The position numbers and the translations under genes were made by a program. From NCBI GenBank assembly GCA_022424815.1, contig JAKMGS010000075.1, forward strand, positions 1 to 8,711: a stretch of 8,711 bases of DNA. Direction: 5' to 3'. The stretch comes from Schleiferiaceae bacterium. Lineage in GTDB: Bacteria > Bacteroidota > Bacteroidia > Flavobacteriales > Schleiferiaceae. Positions 6,826 through 8,711 of the stretch are shown piece by piece (position 1 is the first letter of the stretch; each line of letters begins with the position of its first letter). The notes beneath the pieces are model-generated. The model did not search any database. It worked only from the letters and a program-made list of their open reading frames with translations, and had not been told where the DNA came from.

Positions 6826-7219
6826 AATCGAACACCTCGGCATCGCCGTACGGTCCTTAGAAGAAGGGAATGCCCTTTACACCAAACTTTTGGGGGTACC
6901 GCCCTACAAGGAAGAGGCCGTGGAGAGTGAAGGGGTGCGAACGAGTTTTTTCAAGGCTGGACCCAACAAAATCGAACTGTTGGAAGCCACCAACCCGAAT
7001 AGCCCTATTGCCAAATTCATTGAAAAGCGTGGAGAAGGTCTGCACCACATCGCCTACGCCGTAGATGATATCCGCGCCGAGATGCAACGCCTTTCGGCTG
7101 CCGGTTTTCAGCTGTTGAATGAAGAACCCAAAGCGGGTGCTGATAATAAGTGGGTGTGTTTCTTACATCCCCGCACTACTGGCGGTACGCTCATTGAGCT
7201 TTGTCAAGACCGCGGGTAG
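6809..7219 (+). CDS. mce: Methylmalonyl-CoA epimerase (VOC fold)
   Basis: This 136-residue enzyme interconverts (R)- and (S)-methylmalonyl-CoA, linking propionyl-CoA metabolism to succinyl-CoA together with a B12-dependent mutase. It is a two-module VOC protein. The first half starts IEHLGIAV (metal ligand His9) and has KIELLEAT (Glu56). The second half has GLHHIAYAVDDI (His79/His80) and ends HPRTTGGTLIELCQ (Glu130 as the last metal ligand). These are the expected divalent-metal positions of the family. KAGADNKWVCFLHP is also typical of these epimerases. The ATG at 6809 lies inside the exporter gene (17-nt overlap, different frame) and gives the normal family N-terminus, so its translation may be coupled to the exporter. 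The mutase and propionyl-CoA carboxylase genes are not in the window. The last 18 codons are also coding on the opposite strand for the HAD phosphatase tail. Confidence 0.92.
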   Translation: MEHLNKIEHLGIAVRSLEEGNALYTKLLGVPPYKEEAVESEGVRTSFFKAGPNKIELLEATNPNSPIAKFIEKRGEGLHHIAYAVDDIRAEMQRLSAAGFQLLNEEPKAGADNKWVCFLHPRTTGGTLIELCQDRG

Positions 7220-7801
7220 TTCGCGTTCCAAATCCCCATCTTGTGTATTGAACAACCAGGTATGCATGCCCATCTCGGCAGCTGTATCTAGGTTCGCTTG
7301 TGTGTCGTCAATGAACAGCACCTCCTCAGGCAGCGCGCCCATGGCTTCAAGCACACGGTCGTAGTACTCCGTATTCGGCTTGCGGCAACCCATTTCGTAT
7401 GAAAGGAATAGTGCATCGAACTTCTCAGTGAAGGTGTTCCATAGGAACGGACCACTTTCTTGTTTGATGTGATCAATATGGGCCACATTGGTATTGCTCA
7501 CTAATGCAAGGCTATAATCTTCGGCCAATTTCTTTAGGAACAACGTATGATCATTCAACTCACCAAGCAGCGCATTCCACGCTCTGGTCGTACATCTTGA
7601 GCTCTGTAAAAACTTACAGCTTGCGGTCAATGCTTGGAAAAACTCCTTGGTAGAAATCTCTCCGCGCTCAAACTCCTGCGCCAACACCTCAAACTGTTCG
7701 GGCTTCATTTGCACGCCACATTGCCCCAGCGCCTCTTGCGTTAGGTGCGGATGTACCGGGATAAAAACATTCCCAAAATCAAACCAGATTTGTGTAATCA
7801 T
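7163..7801 (-). CDS. HAD-family phosphatase (subfamily IA, YihX-like)
   Basis: This 212-residue HAD hydrolase, a probable sugar-phosphate or other small-molecule phosphatase, has the family motifs in order. Motif I is IWFDFGNVF (nucleophile Asp8; the second Asp is replaced by Gly10). Then come an alpha-helical cap (about 20-90) with ERGEIS, motif II VSNTN (Ser102), motif III CRKP (Lys141) and motif IV FIDD (Asp155, Asp156). The DxGNV form of motif I, together with RGEIS, SNTN and LSYEMGCRKP, resembles E. coli YihX, an alpha-glucose-1-phosphate phosphatase. The same substrate is only a guess. I chose the ATG at 7801, because a TTG at 7819 would add six residues before the first beta strand. 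A one-mismatch -7 box (TAGTTTCG, 7828-7835, minus strand) could be its promoter. The C-terminal 18 residues, after the usual family end, are encoded opposite the epimerase gene. Confidence 0.88.
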   Translation of the reverse strand: MITQIWFDFGNVFIPVHPHLTQEALGQCGVQMKPEQFEVLAQEFERGEISTKEFFQALTASCKFLQSSRCTTRAWNALLGELNDHTLFLKKLAEDYSLALVSNTNVAHIDHIKQESGPFLWNTFTEKFDALFLSYEMGCRKPNTEYYDRVLEAMGALPEEVLFIDDTQANLDTAAEMGMHTWLFNTQDGDLERELPAVLTKLNERTASSAGM

Positions 7802-7875
7802 AAGACGATTAGCGCTCAATTGTTACACGAAACTACACGAGAAAAAAATAGTGGAGCGTGATAATTGCTTCGGTG

Positions 7876-7989
7876 CTAGTCCACCACGTGAATGGTGCCC
7901 TGCTTTTCCACGACATTTCCTGTAACTGTGGATCCACATCGAGCTTGAATCATGTACACTCCGGGACTAACGACAGCGCCATTGAACAT
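7876..7989 (-). pseudogene. Probable relic of a T9SS C-terminal sorting domain
   Basis: A 37-codon minus-strand frame runs from an ATG at 7989 to a TAG at 7876. It encodes a beta-rich tail with NGAVVSPGVYMIQARC, followed by a strand (STVTGNVVEKQ) and the ending GTIHVVD. The SPGVY core followed by a strand and a lysine-containing Gly-Asn-Val-Val segment is the style of C-terminal sorting domains that send Bacteroidota proteins through the type IX secretion system (similar to FlgD-like Ig tails). Upstream in frame there is a stop (TGA, 8005-8007) after only six codons, and no secretion signal or cargo domain. I therefore read it as the decayed end of a larger gene that once extended rightward. 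A shifted frame just upstream (CPTPVQFMKG) might be its continuation, which would mean a frameshift. It could also be a chance ORF. Confidence 0.4.
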
Positions 7990-8072
7990 ACCGTTTAATT
8001 CCTTTCATGAACTGAACAGGTGTAGGACATTTTTCCTTCAAAAAAGGTGAATAATGGTTGAGTAGACTGTCT

Positions 8073-8080
8073 TATATTTG
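8073..8080 (+). promoter_or_regulatory. Bacteroidota -7 promoter box for the tRNA gene
   Basis: TATATTTG is a perfect TAnnTTTG match that ends 7 nt before the first base of the tRNA at 8088. The only upstream TTG (8058-8060) is 12 nt away, shorter than the usual 17-23, so the -33 element is uncertain. Confidence 0.6.
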
Positions 8081-8087
8081 CCCTTTC

Positions 8088-8161
8088 GGGCTCATAGCTC
8101 AGTTGGTTAGAGCACCTGACTCATAATCAGGTGGTCGCAGGTTCGAGCCCTGCTGGGCCCA
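8088..8161 (+). tRNA. tRNA with CAU anticodon (elongator Met, or Ile2)
   Basis: This is a complete 74-nt cloverleaf. The acceptor stem is GGGCTCA/TGGGCCC with one G-T pair. The D arm is GCTC..GAGC with loop AGTTGGTTA. The anticodon stem is CCTGA/TCAGG with loop CTCATAA, so the anticodon is CAT at 8122-8124. The variable loop is 5 nt (TGGTC). The T arm is GCAGG-TTCGAGC-CCTGC, and the discriminator base is A73. CCA is not encoded. It is not an initiator, because the first pair is a normal G-C and the anticodon stem lacks the three G-C pairs. CAU elongator tRNAs can be methionine tRNA or the lysidine-modified Ile2 that reads AUA, and the bases seen do not settle which. The gene has its own -7 box and terminator, so it is a single transcription unit. 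Confidence 0.95.
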
Positions 8162-8165
8162 CTTT

Positions 8166-8200
8166 AAAGCCCTTCCGTTTCGGAGGGGCTTTTTTGTTTT
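8166..8200 (+). terminator. Rho-independent terminator of the tRNA gene
   Basis: A 12-bp stem (AAAGCCCTTCCG with CGGAGGGGCTTT, one T-G wobble) closes a TTT loop and leads into a T-rich tract (TTTTTGTTTT). It begins 5 nt after the tRNA end and separates the tRNA from the downstream lipoprotein gene. Confidence 0.93.
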
Positions 8201-8291
8201 GTCACTATATGGGTAATTCAATCGTGATTATAGTATTAATCTTAAATTTCTCAGTTATAATATCATTTCTCACGCAGATATTTTAGAAGTT

Positions 8292-8299
8292 TAAATTTA
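8292..8299 (+). promoter_or_regulatory. Possible -7 box for the GH25-like lipoprotein gene
   Basis: TAAATTTA differs from TAnnTTTG only at the last base and lies about 36 nt before the ATG at 8336. No clear -33 TTG is present. The surrounding gap (8201-8335) is strongly AT-rich, so a chance match is quite possible. Confidence 0.25.
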
Positions 8300-8335
8300 G
8301 ATTCAAAAGATGTTCCATTTTCACACTCTATGCAC

Positions 8336-8711
8336 ATGAAACCTCCATTAACCAATTCAAATCGGCAATACGTTAAATATTTTAGTCTAAAAGGTATTGC
8401 CGTACTCGTTTTGGCATTGTCTGGATGTGATCAGCCGCTTTTAGGCCCAAATTTCATACGAGAGCCTATTGGAAATTTCACCTGTAGTATTCCAGATAGT
8501 GCACATGGAATAGACATCAGCTATCATAATGGCCCTATTGATTGGTCAGAGTTAAAGAGAAAGGAGCCGCAAATCGATTTTGTTTTTATTCGAGCTACCG
8601 TAGGTTTGAATGAAGATGTTGACTATGAAGATTACCTTGATGGTGCGAGAAAAATAGGTCTTCAAACAGGTGCATATCATTATTACTGGTCGAATGTAAA
8701 TTCCACCATAC
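8336..8711 (+). CDS. Predicted lipoprotein with GH25 (lysozyme-like) domain (3' partial)
   Basis: The first 125 codons of a gene that runs off the window. The N-terminus has a hydrophobic signal (SLKGIAVLVLALSGC) with lipobox LSGC, so Cys31 should be lipidated after signal peptidase II cleavage. After a short linker a GH25 muramidase-type barrel begins. GIDISYHNGPIDW (58-70, Asp60) corresponds to the first beta strand with an active-site Asp. FVFIRATVG (82-90) is the second strand, where most GH25 proteins have KATEG, so here Val89 replaces the usual Glu. Then comes GLQTGAYHYYW (108-118). The catalytic DxE strand would lie beyond the window end. The family cleaves the MurNAc-GlcNAc bond of peptidoglycan. 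An ATG at 8330 in the same frame would add only Met-His, and I see no Shine-Dalgarno to decide between them. The gene and its upstream gap are AT-rich next to a tRNA, which may hint at transfer. Confidence 0.8.
   Translation, partial: MKPPLTNSNRQYVKYFSLKGIAVLVLALSGCDQPLLGPNFIREPIGNFTCSIPDSAHGIDISYHNGPIDWSELKRKEPQIDFVFIRATVGLNEDVDYEDYLDGARKIGLQTGAYHYYWSNVNSTI

Noticed and set aside
7927..7938. 12-bp perfect palindrome TGTGGATCCACA
   Set aside because: Single copy inside the relic sorting-domain frame, with no partner site, promoter overlap or T-run. One such palindrome can arise by chance.
8201..8335. AT-rich gap after the tRNA terminator
   Set aside because: Checked for small genes, direct repeats of the tRNA end and stem-loops. 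Nothing convincing beyond a one-mismatch -7 box.
1..8711. CRISPR array, insertion sequence, toxin-antitoxin or phage-defence system
   Set aside because: No spaced repeats, transposase motifs, terminal inverted repeats or defence-type domains seen on either strand. The CPBP protease alone is not evidence for abortive infection.

Overview
The window looks like a piece of a Bacteroidota chromosome, most likely from a Flavobacteriia-type (Flavobacteriales or Cryomorphaceae-like) bacterium. The evidence is a tandem pair of Bacteroidota-style ExbD proteins, a Dus enzyme with the N-terminal signature APMEDVSDPPFR, a rbfA / LolC-like permease pair, perfect copies of the Bacteroidota promoter -7 box (TAnnTTTG) just upstream of dus, rbfA and the tRNA, very little Shine-Dalgarno sequence, and a fragment resembling a type IX secretion sorting domain. 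The genus cannot be named from the sequence alone.

Left part (1-1522, + strand): the end of an energy-transduction operon. It holds a small four-helix membrane protein cut by the window edge, then two ExbD-family proteins whose genes overlap by one base, then a clear rho-independent terminator. A MotA/TolQ/ExbB gene is expected just outside the window on the left. Next, on the minus strand, comes a CPBP-family membrane protease (1521-2360). It diverges from a dihydrouridine synthase gene (2381-3397, +) with only 20 bp between the start codons.

Middle (3394-7219): a rbfA / LolC-like permease pair on the minus strand. The permease stop overlaps the dus stop. The divergent + strand unit encodes an MsbA-like ABC exporter followed by methylmalonyl-CoA epimerase, overlapping by 17 nt. 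The epimerase gene runs tail-to-tail into a minus-strand HAD phosphatase gene, and their coding sequences overlap by 57 nt.

Right part (7802-8711): a short minus-strand ORF that looks like the decayed tail of a T9SS cargo protein, then a tRNA with a CAU anticodon, its own promoter box and a strong terminator. After an AT-rich gap comes the first 125 codons of a predicted lipoprotein with a GH25 (lysozyme-like) domain, cut by the window end.

Most of the window is housekeeping sequence. I see no CRISPR array, no intact insertion sequence, no defence system and no clear new multi-gene system. The points most worth a second look are the putative leaderless start architecture of dus and rbfA, the uncharacterised four-helix protein in the Ton-type motor operon, the antisense coding overlap of the epimerase and phosphatase genes, the T9SS-domain relic, and the variant GH25 lipoprotein beside the tRNA.
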